Shown here in pieces: positions 22,918-34,313 of a stretch of 64,000 nt of DNA; position 1 is the first letter of the stretch, and every line of letters starts with the position of its first letter. The DNA is from Diphasiastrum complanatum. Lineage: Eukaryota > Streptophyta > Lycopodiopsida > Lycopodiales > Lycopodiaceae. Under the pieces are notes generated by a model. The model did not search any database. It was not told the DNA's origin and saw nothing but the letters and a program-made list of their open reading frames with translations. The position numbers and the translations under genes were made by a program. Location of the stretch: assembly GCA_029204225.1 (NCBI GenBank), contig CM055100.1, positions 4,914,213-4,978,212 of the forward strand. Reading direction: 5' to 3'.

Positions 22918-23220
22918 GTTGAGAGTGGATAGAAATCCTCGGTTGAGAATTGATAGAAAGGTCCGGTTGAAAGTTGATAGAATAGTCCGGTTGAGATCTG
23001 AGAGAGAGCTTCGGTCGAGATTTGATAGGATGCTTTGGTTGAGATCTGAGAGCAAGCTCCGGTCGAGATTTGACAGGATGCTTCGATCGAGATCTGAGAG
23101 CAAGCTCCGATCGAGATCTGACAGGATGCTTTGGTTGAGTTTTAATAGGAATGCCTTTGGTTGAGATTCGATAAACAGCTCCGGTCGAGATCTGAAAGGA
23201 ATGCCGTCGTTTGAGTTTTC
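22918..23220. repeat. Minisatellite, ~30-bp unit (right of gypsy J)
   Basis: About ten degenerate units related to the array at 15640-16012 (CGGTCGAGATTTGACAGGAT, GGTTGAGATCTGAGAGCAAG), with alternating subtypes. Both strands stay open through it (RFDRMLWLRSESKLRS on +, LSNLDRSLLSDLNQSI on -), again a by-product of a unit divisible by three. Confidence 0.85.
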
Positions 23221-23261
23221 AGCAGAGGCTTTGGTCTATGCAAAATCTATTGGTTTGTCAT

Positions 23262-23333
23262 TGGAAAAATGCTAAAAGGGTGTTGAGGTACATCTTGGCC
23301 ACCAAGAACTTTGGCATTGTCTTCGATACCTAC
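23262..23333 (+). pseudogene. Copia RNase H scrap
   Basis: The + frame reads WKNAKRVLRYILATKNFGIV, matching the copia HWK-AKRVLRYLKGT-G motif between RT and RNase H. Only about 24 codons are recognisable. Confidence 0.6.
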
Positions 23334-24995
23334 TGACTCATCGATTAATTGACTAGATCTGTCGTGACAAATGATCCAACATGGTGCTCTTCATTTACTA
23401 AGACGTTTGTAGCGCTAACCGATAGCTCAAATGTGTCTCTCGACACTTTGAAATGTCACCACATGCACCTACATTTCTAACATACCTATTTTTCTGGAAT
23501 TCAGTTGCCAGAATCCTATCCTCTCTTGTATTCAGTTATTATGGTTCAGGAGCGAAGTTGATTGAGGTTTGATCTTCGGTTTATCTTTGGTTGGGTTGTT
23601 TGGCTCCACAGCTCTCCTTTTGGCATTTGCAACAAGATCTTAAGGATCTACTATTGGCGATCTTTACAAAGACCCTATCATCTTCATCTATATCTACATA
23701 TAGTAAGGGATTTTCTCAACTAGCCACTCTCCCTTGAGCTTCTTAATATGGTCAATACATTCCATAAGTGACTCTTCTTTCCAATTCATTTTAATTTGAA
23801 CCAATTGTAAGATTTGATTTGATAAGAACCTTATGGTTTGAAATCAAGTAATTAACTCAGCTTTGAGTACCTTTACAACATAATTCTAATATACTTTGAG
23901 GTCAATGGACTCTCAAAAGAGAACAACTTATCGTACTTAATTTTTGAAATCATTATATTTGTATTTGCTATCTACCTTGAAATAGATTCAATAACATTAT
24001 GAATACAATGCTCAAGTAAGGATGTTGGAAGTTATGACAATGTTATAGTAATCACTAGTAAAATGGATGTGTAGCTAGGATCTTGGTCATTTATCTACTT
24101 TAAAAGTCACATTGCCTTGAAAATAAATAAATATATTGTGAATTAGACTAGCCAGAAGTAGTGGAGGAATAAGGCACAATATAAAGAGTTAGTGAATATA
24201 GTAGGTTTCTTGCAACACAATTGATCCATTTTCATTAATGTCCAACAATGTCCTCAAGTACAAAGAATCACCTTGAGTTGGATTTTGTGTCAAAGGGCCC
24301 CGCCATCTCATGTGTCACATGGTGGCAATTCAAGCTTAGTCTAAGGATAGTTTCAAACTAGTAACCACTGCAATTGCCTTAGCCTCTCTCTCTCTTGTTG
24401 GCAATTTTTATGCTTTAGCAAGTTAGATAATAAGCCAAACACCACACTTCTTTTAGTCTTCTTTGATTTGTGCACGGTTTAATCCTTGCCACATTGTTGG
24501 TCCCTTTTTCTCGAGCTGCGTTTGACACCTTAACTTGTGAAGAGATGGTCCCTAGGCAGAAAAAGGACCAAAAGTGCTAAGCACACATCATGAGCCACAT
24601 GGTGGCTTATAGGCCTCCATTTTGAGGGCCTACACTTTGAATAAAGGACTTTTGAAGCACCCTGCACCCTAAAAAAAAAAGAGAAAAGAGAGGAGATTCG
24701 AAAAGTGAGCAAAACTGAACTAAATAATGAAAAAGTATACGTTAGAAAAGGAGGAGGAGATGCGGCAGGAGGCAGTAGGGAGAGCAGTTTTCTGATTCAT
24801 TGCGAGGATAGCTGATGATCTATATGGGTTTTGTTGTCATTTCAGATCTGAGTTTGATTCAGATCAAAAACAAGGCTTTCATGGCGTTCTGTAGAGCAGT
24901 CAGGAGTTAAATAGGCGTTGCAGAGGCAGGGCAGGAGTTGATTAAAGCAACAGTTGAGATCTGTTGCAAAAATTTGATGGGAGTTGGGTGCGTTG
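23334..24995. other. No gene recognised
   Basis: AT-rich sequence with short frames only. It lies upstream of the host-gene candidate and may contain its promoter, but I see no convincing TATA box or other signal that fixes one. Confidence 0.4.
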
Positions 24996-25154
24996 ATGCT
25001 CGTGATTAGGAGCATTAGATCCAAAGATGATGAAGCGTTAAAAAGGTTAACGAAGCTTATTGATAGTGGGTTCATGAAACGTTGCAAGATAGGTAGGGAT
25101 AGAGTTGGTTTGTGGGCACTGAGACCTGTAACTGTGAAAATGACGAAGAAATAG
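24996..25154 (+). CDS. Small ORF (52 aa) upstream of the zinc-ribbon gene
   Basis: Runs MLVIRSIRSKDDEALKRLTK to a basic C-terminus ending VTVKMTKK, with stop at 25152-25154, 100 bp before the ATG at 25255. It is rich in Lys, Arg and Leu, looks protein-like and lacks low complexity. I do not recognise it. It could be an upstream ORF in the 5' leader of the next gene, the last exon of another gene, or chance. Confidence 0.3.
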   Translation: MLVIRSIRSKDDEALKRLTKLIDSGFMKRCKIGRDRVGLWALRPVTVKMTKK

Positions 25155-25254
25155 ACGGTGCTGAAGTTTACATTAGACGGAGTTGCTTTCTAAAGAGGGC
25201 TGTATCTTGGGGATTTATACAGAGAGCTTTGGGTTCTTTTTCTTTGTTTTTGAT

Positions 25255-25584
25255 ATGGATCCACAATCTATCGTTCAAATGGCTTCCAGACTGCAGAAAG
25301 CGATCAAGCAGTCTTCCGATGAAGCTATGGAAGGCTTGATATTGGAACCCTTGAAGGATTCTGAGGGTCCATCACTGCCGACCCTGGCAGATGTGATGAG
25401 CAGCAGAGCATCCGGCATGTATGTATGTGAAAAGTGCAAAGCCCATTTGATAAGAGGCCCAGAATCACGTATCTGCATCGCTTGCGGGGCTCCGCAAAAA
25501 CCAACGGAGCGTAGATCATACTTTTCTTTGAGAAACTCGGTCACATTTGAACGTTTTATAGAATCTCTTCAGCCTCCGGGTCTG
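25255..25584 (+). CDS. First coding exon of a zinc-ribbon protein (DUF7815-like)
   Basis: ATG at 25255 (MDPQSIVQMASRLQKAIKQS) opens 110 codons up to a plausible splice donor (TCTG|GTATGG at 25584/25585), after which the frame turns into low-quality sequence. Residues 58-77 form a zinc ribbon, CX2C-X12-CX2C (CEKC...CIAC), preceded by GPSLPTLADVMSS and followed by SYFSLRNSVTFERFIESLQP. This order (helical N-terminus, LP-LP segment, CX2C pair, hydrophobic helix) matches, from memory, a conserved plant family annotated as DUF7815; no search was run. Function is unknown. It is the best candidate for host coding sequence in the window. Confidence 0.65.
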
Positions 25585-28500
25585 GTATGGCTTCCCCTGC
25601 CTCTGTTTTATTGCTTTCCCTTTCTCTCTCCTATGCTTTCTTTTTTTTGGCTATCTCTTTTTTCTGTTGTGAGTCATTGCACAAGATTTACAACATTTCT
25701 CTACTTTCACAATTTTACTCTACCCCTTTTGTCATCATGAGAGTTATGAGCAGATTTATAAGGCCTAGATTGGATTGAAAACTCTTATTTAACCATATAA
25801 TCAAGTAGAAACCCAATCTTAGCAACAACCAGCAGCCTTGTTGGCAGAATTGCGCTTGAATTGGAGCAAGGGACCTGCGTGATTTCACAATGGAATTGAT
25901 GAGATTTTGTTGGAAACTTCTCTTCTCGTTCAAGTCATTGTTTTAATTTCTTGGGCAAGTATGCTTGCAAGTGCTTACAAAACATGAGTGCTTTTCTGCT
26001 GTAATATTCAGAACATTGTTGAAATGTTTTGCCTTGAAATGTTTTTTTTGACATAGTTTGAGGGATTATTCAATGGCGGTGTTAACCGAGTCCTGTCGAG
26101 TTTCAAATAGTATCCTGATTGCCTTGAGCGGTGAAAAGCTACAACTAAGAATATAATCATAACAAAGCAAGTTAGTTGTTACAGCCTTAGGGGCCTGCCC
26201 TACTTACAAGTTAGCTAACTGCCAGTTATGTTAGTGCTAACTTGTGCCAGTTAACTAATTGTCATTTTTGCTGGCTTACCTACAGTTATCTGCCTCAGTT
26301 ACGTTTTCTGTGACTGAGGTGCTGCCCCACTTGCAACTTGGCCATTCACAAGTTGGTAACTGAGGAGCAGCTATGAAGGAGAAGAGAGGTGCAGCACAAG
26401 GAGGCAAAGATGGCAGAACAGCGGACTGTGGCAGTTGGAGGAGAAGAGAGGAAGGCAACCGGCAGACTGTGGCAATTGGATTCAACACTAACTGAAGCAC
26501 AAGTTAGGTTAAGGAAGGTGTTTCACAACAGTTAAGAAACATCACAAAATGAACTAGTTCAAGTTAGTGCTAACCGAATCTATTAGCTAACTTGTGTGAG
26601 TTAACTGTAAGTGGGGCAACAGCATTAAGTGAAAATCACTAGCTTGAAGTGGGGCAGGCCCTTTATTCCCTTACCCAAAAATTGAGAAAAGTGCAATTTG
26701 TAAAATTTTTAAATCTTCCTTGAATATATGTCTTTATAACTTGATAATCAATGGTTGTTAGAACTCTCTTTCTTAATCAAGAAGACACCGAAAGACAATT
26801 TTTGTTCATAAATCATGCCTAACAACAATCTAGAAGCAAAGAATTCCCTTACAAAATGAATCTTTGGTAGCAAATAATTCTTTTTGGATTGGCTTCTTAC
26901 TCAGCAAATTGTGGCATTGGAATGGCTGCGTTTACTCCAAGCTCGTAGAAGTTGGCATATGGGAGACAAAAGTGCTTTCTTTGGTAAAACTGTAAGCCAA
27001 TGGAATGCCAAAAATATAAGCTACTTAGCTAATAGACTATTTGTAAGAGCTCTTGGTGAAAGAGCTTGTAATTCTTGTTACCATCAAGTACAAAATGAGA
27101 GGAGACAATGCCTATTTATGCTAACTTGCTGCCACTTAGTTGGTTTGCCCTATCAGCCCTACCAATGTGTCTGGTCCTTGCCAAATGATTTACTAGCCAT
27201 GAAGTGGACCCAATATAATGAATTGCCCCCTTGGACCCAACCCCTAGGACTTGTTGGTTGACTTGACCAGTGACTCACAGACTGCTTGTATGCCACTTGT
27301 CATAAGCATGGCTATCTTGGCAAGGAGACACGTATCTTGATAGTATAGCTGGAGAGGGAAGATTCTCAACCATTCATTCTATCTACCTAGGAGAAGGTGG
27401 ATGGCAATGTGCACATATATGCCTAGCCAAGATGGAACTAGCCGGAGGTAAATGATTGCTAAAGGTGCTGGCGGCAGTATGTTGGTAGTGCTAGAGGTTG
27501 GAGCTGCTTGATTCAAAGTCTCATGCTAGGGCACAAGGGGTGGATTTGGATTGGGTCCTATAGCAGGGTGGATTGTGAGTGTGCAGAAGCTATTGGTTTT
27601 TGGATTAGTAGTATGTAATAGTTGGTATCAACACCATTTGAAATCGAGTTATCCTCTCTTGGCGAACGGGTAAAATTTTTAGGGCTTCTTGTAAATTGTC
27701 ACATATTGCATGAAAACCCCTTATTTATAGGGGTTTCCAAAAATAAAAAGGTCTCGTTGCATCGGTTGCAACTAATTACGCTAACTGCGTAGTCCGTAGC
27801 TGTGTTGGCAAGGGTGCAGTTAGCTGCGTTGCCAGCTGGCAGCCAACAACACAACTAGCTTTCAGGAGCTAGCAATGCACCTCCTTGTTGGTAGCCGCCT
27901 ATCATGCATGTTGTAGGGATCAACGGTTGGGAGGGGTGGTGCAACGCCACCTAGCCAACAACTAGCATACTCACTTAGAGTACGTGGCAGCCATGGTCAA
28001 TGCTATTGTGGCACTCTTAAGATTGCTAGTAGGTAGCATGGAGATATGAGATGGTTGTTTGTAGAATTGCCTTCTAGTTCAGTTGTGTGCGTTTTCTTGT
28101 TGAAGCTTTGCAATTGTGTCTTCTTTCCTTTTAGTGTTCTATTCCTCTTTATCTCCTCTCTGGCTATGGATTGTAATCAATCAAATGTTTCATTAAAATG
28201 TCTTTCATTCGATGAAACTTCGTTTTGAAAAGTTGAGACTACATATGTAGGCCATGACTTACTTGCTATTCAACTTTCTTACAGTGAGGATCTTCTTGTT
28301 GAGCCTTTCTTATCTTAGACAGTAAGTCATTTTCAATGACTACAAATGACGTTAATCGCTTGGTTCAAGTGCGAGTCACCATACCTGCATGTTCATCAAC
28401 CATCATAAGAAAAATAATCACAAACCGGGACATCTAAGTATAAATGTTTTTCAGATGGTATAAATGCTTTTCAGATGAGAATAATTCCTTCTATAAAGAC

Positions 28501-28889
28501 ATTGCTTTAGATCAGTGATCTGTGTGCTTTTAAGATGTCTTTCTAACTGTAATACTATTAAAGATTCTAGAAGCAAAATTTGCTAGCTAACTGTCATCCT
28601 CAGAAGCATATGTTGGGTATGGACAGGGTAACAGAAGATAATTTCATTGGGCATGCATAAAATGAATATAATCTCATGAAAGTTGGCAGGGAAGCAGGAA
28701 AAAAACTTCTACTATTGGAAAAGATAGAACCTCACTTGGACAGTTAAGAGTGCATAACACAATACAAGACAGAGAAACTGCTTCTGACATGAAATTTTCA
28801 TTATTTGAGGCAAAAGCTAAAGAAAGAATTTCTTCAGGAGATCCATTTGCTCTATTCATATTAGGATTTGAGACAAACAACTTTCAGAC
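25585..28889 (+). other. Presumed intron or intergenic DNA
   Basis: Between the first exon and the long ORF at 28890 there is no convincing exon. It holds the MITE at 26190-26662. A 125-codon open stretch at 26884-27261 lacks an ATG start and is unrecognised. Intermediate small exons could be missed. Confidence 0.4.
26190..26662. mobile_element. Harbinger/Tourist-type MITE (473 bp)
   Basis: Left end GGGGCCTGCCCTACTT; right end, reverse complemented, AGGGCCTGCCCCACTT. It is flanked on both sides by TTA (26187-26189 and 26663-26665), the target duplication of PIF/Harbinger elements. The inverted repeats extend inward imperfectly (ACAAGTTAGCTAA and TTAGCTAACTTGT). No transposase ORF, so non-autonomous. 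Confidence 0.8.
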
Positions 28890-30155
28890 AACTCTGCTAT
28901 GGGTTGCAATGGTCAAGAACCTCCAACCAGGGCAGTACCTGATACACTACGTGATACAGAGCTAAATTTGCCAGTTTCTGCAGCATTAAGCATTGAAAAA
29001 ACGCTGTTGCATTTTGTTCATACACAAACCTGCAAACCTACAATCTCAAAGGCACCTGAGGAACTATCAATGTCTAATGAAAGTGCAGAAACTGTTTCTG
29101 TAGCCTACAGCGATTCAATGGATTTTGAAAAAGCTGCTCTGGTGAGAACAGATATTAATAGAACCTTACAAGCATGTGATTCTGACCCGAACTCATCCTC
29201 CCCCAAAGCTAACCATGACGCTGGATGCTTTGCTGTATCAATCAGCGGAAGTATGCCAACTTGTCAGTGTGTGAAAAATCTTTCTGATGTATTGTCCTCT
29301 GGGGGAGGACTTCATAAAAAACAGAAAGCTGATGCAGATGAGCCCATTGCTGGGTTAGCCCCAGGGAATTCTCACAGTGCACAAAGCGAAGGCACAGTTA
29401 CTCTACATTGTGTTTCTCCCTTCGAGCTTTTGCAGGAAAGGAACCCACAAGAAGCCATTCTTATAGTCGCACAAAACACAATTTGGGAAGAAGAGGAGAG
29501 GCACCATCCATGCTTAGAAAGACAAGAGCTTGTTGTCAAGGAGTGGGCTGATAAAATGAGCAATGGCTTGAAGCAGGATGCACTGCATGGTGACACATCC
29601 TCACATGGCAACCTTGCTGGTGAAATTGTGGGTGCTCATAGGACTCTGAATTCACCCTTAGCAGATGAGTCATTGGATCCTCGTGAAATGATTAGCAGTC
29701 ATAATGGACGGGTGCAAAATGATAATTTTAACAAGTTTCAGCCATGTTGGCCAAGTGAAAGTTCAGAGTTCAAGGAGGAAGGGATGAAGACACAGGCAGA
29801 TACTTTGTCAAAACTTGTGGCTAATTTCCCACAGGAAGGTGGATGTAACTCAGATCCAAGCAAAGACACATCATTTTCACTAGAGTCCTTTTTGGAAGTA
29901 GATGTGATTGCATCAGCAAGTAGGATGTCGGCTGTTGAAAGCTGTTCTTCCGAGAAACAGTTAGCGAATATTATGGTAGTGCCTCATACAGACCTATCCT
30001 GGGAGAGAGCAGATATAAAACAGGAGCGCTTTGGAGCAAAGGCTTCCAATATACCTGAGGAAGATGTTTTGAGTAGCGGAGTCATGACTATTGCGGTTAC
30101 CAATGTGGATAATCTTACTTTCAACAATATTATATCACCATCAGAAAATTCTTGA
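28890..30155 (+). CDS. Long ORF, possible large exon of the zinc-ribbon gene
   Basis: A frame of about 420 codons opens after TTTCAG at 28889 (a good splice acceptor; an in-frame stop lies just upstream at about 28871) and ends TGA at 30153-30155 after NIISPSENS. The protein is Ser/Glu/Asn-rich, without membrane segments or recognised domains, and looks largely disordered (LSSGGGLHKKQKADADEP; IWEEEERHHPCLERQELVVK). Random DNA rarely stays open this long and it is not a retroelement protein, so it is probably host coding. Joining it to the exon at 25255 is inference: that exon ends in phase 0 while this one would need one preceding base, so another exon or different junctions are required. Confidence 0.5.
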   Translation, partial: NSAMGCNGQEPPTRAVPDTLRDTELNLPVSAALSIEKTLLHFVHTQTCKPTISKAPEELSMSNESAETVSVAYSDSMDFEKAALVRTDINRTLQACDSDPNSSSPKANHDAGCFAVSISGSMPTCQCVKNLSDVLSSGGGLHKKQKADADEPIAGLAPGNSHSAQSEGTVTLHCVSPFELLQERNPQEAILIVAQNTIWEEEERHHPCLERQELVVKEWADKMSNGLKQDALHGDTSSHGNLAGEIVGAHRTLNSPLADESLDPREMISSHNGRVQNDNFNKFQPCWPSESSEFKEEGMKTQADTLSKLVANFPQEGGCNSDPSKDTSFSLESFLEVDVIASASRMSAVESCSSEKQLANIMVVPHTDLSWERADIKQERFGAKASNIPEEDVLSSGVMTIAVTNVDNLTFNNIISPSENS

Positions 30156-30530
30156 GCCTATTCTATGCTCGAAATCAGTGAAGCTCTTTCTCTTAAAAGT
30201 GTTGACTTGAATGATCCAATATCTTTGGGGTATCCCCTTGCTTTGACCATTTAAAGCATCCACTTTCTTTGTCTTGCAGTCTTTACTGTTTGTTCCCTTT
30301 TTGGGATGACCATTCTCATAGTGTAACAGGAAAATGATTGCTTCAGCCACTCAAAATGATTTCCTCTTAACTATTGGCCCAGTTTTATCGTTGACTATTT
30401 TGTTTTGGTAACTCTGCTGATTGCTTGTTATATGCTTGGAGCTGGCATCTCTTTTGTGTTCAATAATATTGTTGTATCATGATCATGCAATTTCAACCTG
30501 GAAATTTATATTTTTTTGCGGTTTTGACAG

Positions 30531-30573
30531 CAACCCTGATTTGAATGCTGGGACTGTTGCTCCATGGAAAAAA
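30531..30573 (+). CDS. Possible short downstream exon
   Basis: GTTTTGACAG at 30521-30530 is a good acceptor, followed by NPDLNAGTVAPWK and a possible donor at 30574 (AAAA|GTAAAT). It is plausible only if the long ORF is spliced before its stop; the evidence is splice signals alone. Confidence 0.2.
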
Positions 30574-32439
30574 GTAAATATCAATTCTTTCTCCCTCATA
30601 TATGACAAGGCAAGCCTGGTTATTAAGTAGTCATATTTGCAAATGCATGGCGTTTCATTTATGCTTTGCTATTCCTGTGGAAAATTAAAATTTTGTTATC
30701 CTGGACTTGAGCCAATTTTTTTTTTCCAGTATATATTTTTACTTAACTGAGTCTCAGCTCCAATTTCTGAAGATGGAATACATGCAGTAAATTGGGCTAT
30801 AAGAGTGATAAGCTCATCTGTTTGCTTCAAATTTAATGTCTGTTTTTGCTCTAATGGAAGAGGTAAGAACTTCTGCCATACCAACACAGCAAAGATCGTA
30901 TAAAGTTATCACTTGAGATGTAGGGTATAATCCGTGGCTGTGTTATGCAAAATGATTTTGGTTAATGATTTTGTGGGTGGACTACAGAAATTGCATATTC
31001 TTGTTGTTATGTTTGGGTTTATCAGGAACTTAACATCCATACATTGGCTAAAGTTTACACATCTATTTAAACATGGGGATGTTTTCATCAAACATAACTG
31101 AAATGCTTTGGTACGCAGTACCAAAGCCAAATTTCCAGGTGTGGAATGCCGTTGTTTTGTTCCACACAGCTAGGATCTTGTTGTACTGCAACTCATCAGG
31201 GTCGTGCGACCATGTCTTTGAAAAACACAGGCTTTATATTAAGTAGTGCTCTTCAAAACTGTCTTAGGCTAAAAATTTTGCAATTAATTCAAGGGAGAGA
31301 TGGATTACATGAAGGCAGATGTGAAAATATAATGAACCAAAGCTGAGAATGTTATGACAACTATAATGCAATGATATTCATTTGTGTCACATCTTTTTGA
31401 CGAGATGGGAAATAGAAGGAACTTAAGGGAAGAGGATAATACTTCATACTACATGGTATTCAGTTCATTGAAAAAGACTAACAAAAGCTATTTTCCACGT
31501 ACATTATTATAGGCAAGAATGCCTCCGGGCTCTGAAAAGGATATCCTGCACCAAGAAATCTGAACATTGAGATCAAAAGGTTTATGGTGGAAGTATGAAC
31601 TGCAATTGACAGAATACTGCATTTTGAACTACTTTTGGGCCTCTATGGACATTGCAATTTGTGTCAACATTGTATAAAGCTAAAAAGCTACTACAATATG
31701 CAAACAAGCCTCTTATCTGGTGCAAATAAATCTATGCAAAGCTTGTTATCAAATTGTGAAACATTGAATCTATATTTTAGACAATGCATTCATGAGTTTT
31801 CTCATGCACTTTTTAGACTTTGATGAGATTTTCCATCATTTATTAATAAAAGCAGCTTGTTTCCTCATTTAGCAGTATACCAGCAGTATATAAGAGATTG
31901 ATAACCCCAAATTTAGACTTTGTGCATATGAAAACAGGCAGACGTTCTTTGATTGCCAATGTGAAAATCATATTCCCCATTTGAAAGTGGCTTGTCGCAT
32001 TCACTCTGTATTAAAGTTGCTTGAACTGTTTATTTTTTTCAATCAAATTGAACATGACCTAAGTTTCTATCTTCTTATCTTCATACTTAAACTAATTCAT
32101 TTGAGCCTCAATGAGAAAGCTGTTCAGTATGAAAATTTAATTTAGTGATGGGTTCTGGCGTAGTCAGTGAGGTATTAGTGCTATAGCTATGAAGGCTCAG
32201 GCATAATCCATATGTCCTGAATGAATCCAGATGTCTTTCTGTCATGAGGTTCATTTGTTTTAATAACAATTTTCTTTGTGCCCCAGATTTGTGTTCTGTG
32301 CTCATTCAACTCAGGAAGAGAAGCATCCTCATTTGCAATTAAATGCTTGCTATTGCTCTTGTTGTTTTCTATTGCTTTCAAGTTCATGCTTTTTGGTTTC
32401 AATAGTTTATGTTTTTCCTTTAGCAAGTACAATGTGCAT
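30574..32439. other. No gene recognised
   Basis: AT-rich, intron-like or intergenic sequence with only short frames, downstream of the host-gene candidate and upstream of the gypsy LTR. No transposon end is visible. Confidence 0.4.
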
Positions 32440-32713
32440 TTGAGCTAACCTCCACCCTCCCTCTATCTCTCTCTTCTATCTTCTTTTCCCTCCATCTTTT
32501 CTAATCATCCCCTTCCTTTCACCTACAATCCTGATGAATGTTAGTGTAGAGGAGTAGAGTTAAGGGAGAGTAGTGTTAGTTGTGAGTAGAGTTAAGGGAG
32601 AAAGTAGGAAACTAACTAAAAATAGCATCTATGCATAGTTAGGTACCTATCCAGTGATCTAACCCTTGTTGACAGGCGGGAGGGCTATACTACGCATGAT
32701 CTTTGACCGTACA
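32440..32713 (+). repeat. 3' part of a gypsy LTR
   Basis: The pyrimidine-rich start (CCTCCCTCTATCTCTCTC) and the following AGTTAAGGGAG...CTAACTAAAAATAGCATCTA and AGTTAGGTACCTATCCAGTG match the reverse complement of 60416-60630. The LTR ends ...GACCGTACA at 32713, directly before the primer-binding site. The 5' part is missing or too diverged to see. Confidence 0.65.
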
Positions 32714-32714
32714 G

Positions 32715-32732
32715 TGGCGTCGTTGCCGGGGA
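32715..32732 (+). other. Gypsy primer-binding site (tRNA-Asp type)
   Basis: TGGCGTCGTTGCCGGGGA differs at one base from the TGGCGCCGTTGCCGGGGA site widespread in non-chromovirus plant gypsy elements. It lies one base after the LTR end. Confidence 0.82.
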
Positions 32733-33084
32733 TAGGTTTCCACTAACTAGTTTAGCTGCATTTTAGCTATTTTCTTGCTTTTTAGAGTAGTTTTAGGTAG
32801 ATTTTTGGGTGTTTAGAGTTAGTTTTCTATATTTTTTTTTGTGTTTGGACTGTTCAAAGCTAGCGGAGGAGGTGTGAGAGGGTAGAGGAGGCCCTGAACA
32901 GCCTCTAACGACTTGAAACCCAAACCAACCAGCCAAAAAACCCAAAAAAACACACCAATCTGCATTTTGGAGGGAAAAAGAGTCTAAATCTCATCAGATT
33001 TTTATGTCTCCAAAATCAGTGAGAATTAAGCCTTGCATGACTGGCAGAAGCTCCAGGGTACTGTCCTAGACCTGCATAGAAGCC

Positions 33085-33650
33085 TGCGAGAGTTAGTTCC
33101 AAGCAGATTGCGAAAACTAGAGAAAAATCATAAAAAAACTCAAAAAACCTTTGAAAAAAAATCCAAAAAATCCAAATCTTCATAAGAACTCTCGCAGAGC
33201 CCTCTAAAGTTCCATCTCAGTGAGACCAGGACACAAAGAAGCTTGCGAGAGTTAGTTTGATTCCAGTGAGAAGAAAATTGGATTTAAGTGCAAAAAACTC
33301 ACTAAAAAGTGAAGATCTAGCAAATCCATCCAGTAAGAACTCTCGCAGACCCTCTCAATCGATTCAGAATGTCAATTTACATCAGTGATGAAGCTTGCAA
33401 GAGCTAGTGTGAAGATCTGGTGAAGATCAAGCCAAAAAAGTGGTTTTGAACCCTCGCAGATAGTGAAATGTTCACTTCTTGCGAGAGTTAACTCTCGCAG
33501 AGATTCTATAGTGAGATCTGACCCAGATCCAGCTATTGTGAGCCTTGCGAGACTTACTTCCCAGATTTCTGAAAGATATCAAGTTTTCTACCTGCAAAAA
33601 CAGCTAAAGAACCCTCGCACAGCCAACCCTCGCACAAGAGAACCCTTGCA
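33085..33650 (+). repeat. Gypsy leader with about twelve TGCGAGAGTT / AACTCTCGCA motifs
   Basis: The 10-mer or close variants occur in alternating orientation at about 33085, 33187, 33244, 33338, 33395, 33449, 33480, 33490, 33545, 33612, 33625 and 33642. At 33480-33499 two copies abut head to head in a perfect 20-bp palindrome, TGCGAGAGTTAACTCTCGCA. The region lies between the primer-binding site and gag. Many stem-loops could form in the RNA. Confidence 0.75.
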
Positions 33651-33933
33651 GACTAGATCAGTGGAAAGATCTGCATTAGATTTAGCTACTGTCAAAATCT
33701 CAGGTCAATCAGTGCAAGGAGTAAAAAGCTATCGAGGAAAAACCACCGTAAAGGGCCTAAAATTCACTTCTGGCTGATCAGATTGATCAGATCCTTAGAT
33801 ATCCAGACTGCATCCTATTGTATAAGCAAGATCCAATCACTTTGGAACCCACCATCGGATGAATCTGAGATCGAGACGATAAATAACATGAAGGATAACA
33901 AATCAAACACCACACCTTCCCAGATTAGTAGTT

Positions 33934-34313
33934 GTGCAACAAGAGGCAAAACCAGAACCAGCACCAATGGATTCAATGGGCCAACCCGTACCTGTCGCTC
34001 CCTTGCAAGCAGTCCGGAGAGCACCAGGGATGGAAATACCAAAATATGACGGATCATCAGATCCCATCCGATTTCTCCAGATCTATGAGCAAGTTGTGAA
34101 ATCTACGGTGAACGGACACCTGCGGAGAAGCTGATGTTGTTCCCCATGTCCTTATTGGCAGTGGCTCAGGATTGGTTTTTCAACCTATCAGAGGAAGAAA
34201 AATCCACCTGGGAAGCGGTTAAGGCTCTCATTACGCGCTTTAAACCAAGAAAGTTCCTGGAAGACCCGTTTCTCCTGCTGAACAAAGTCAAGATGGGAAA
34301 ACAAGATCAAGTG
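33934..34313 (+). pseudogene. Ty3/gypsy gag N-terminus, frameshifted
   Basis: MEIPKYDGSSDPIRFLQIYE then a one-base frameshift near 34112, continuing as AQDWFFNLSEEEKSTWEAVK and LITRFKPRKFLEDPF, the classic gypsy retrotrans_gag pattern (W-F--L---S--SW--L---F---F). It ends at about 34313, where copia E gag takes over in frame. It is the 5' coding part of the element whose LTR and primer-binding site lie at 32440-32732. Confidence 0.82.

Noticed and set aside
22918-23220. CRISPR-like array
   Set aside because: Units are contiguous and similar throughout; there are no unique spacers, and the context is plant DNA.
26884-27261. 125-codon frame as a gene
   Set aside because: It begins at TTG, not ATG, and matches nothing I recognise; kept only as part of the presumed intron.
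30141-30350. Minus-strand frame overlapping the end of the long host ORF
   Set aside because: Short, overlaps the better-supported + frame, and shows no recognisable domain.
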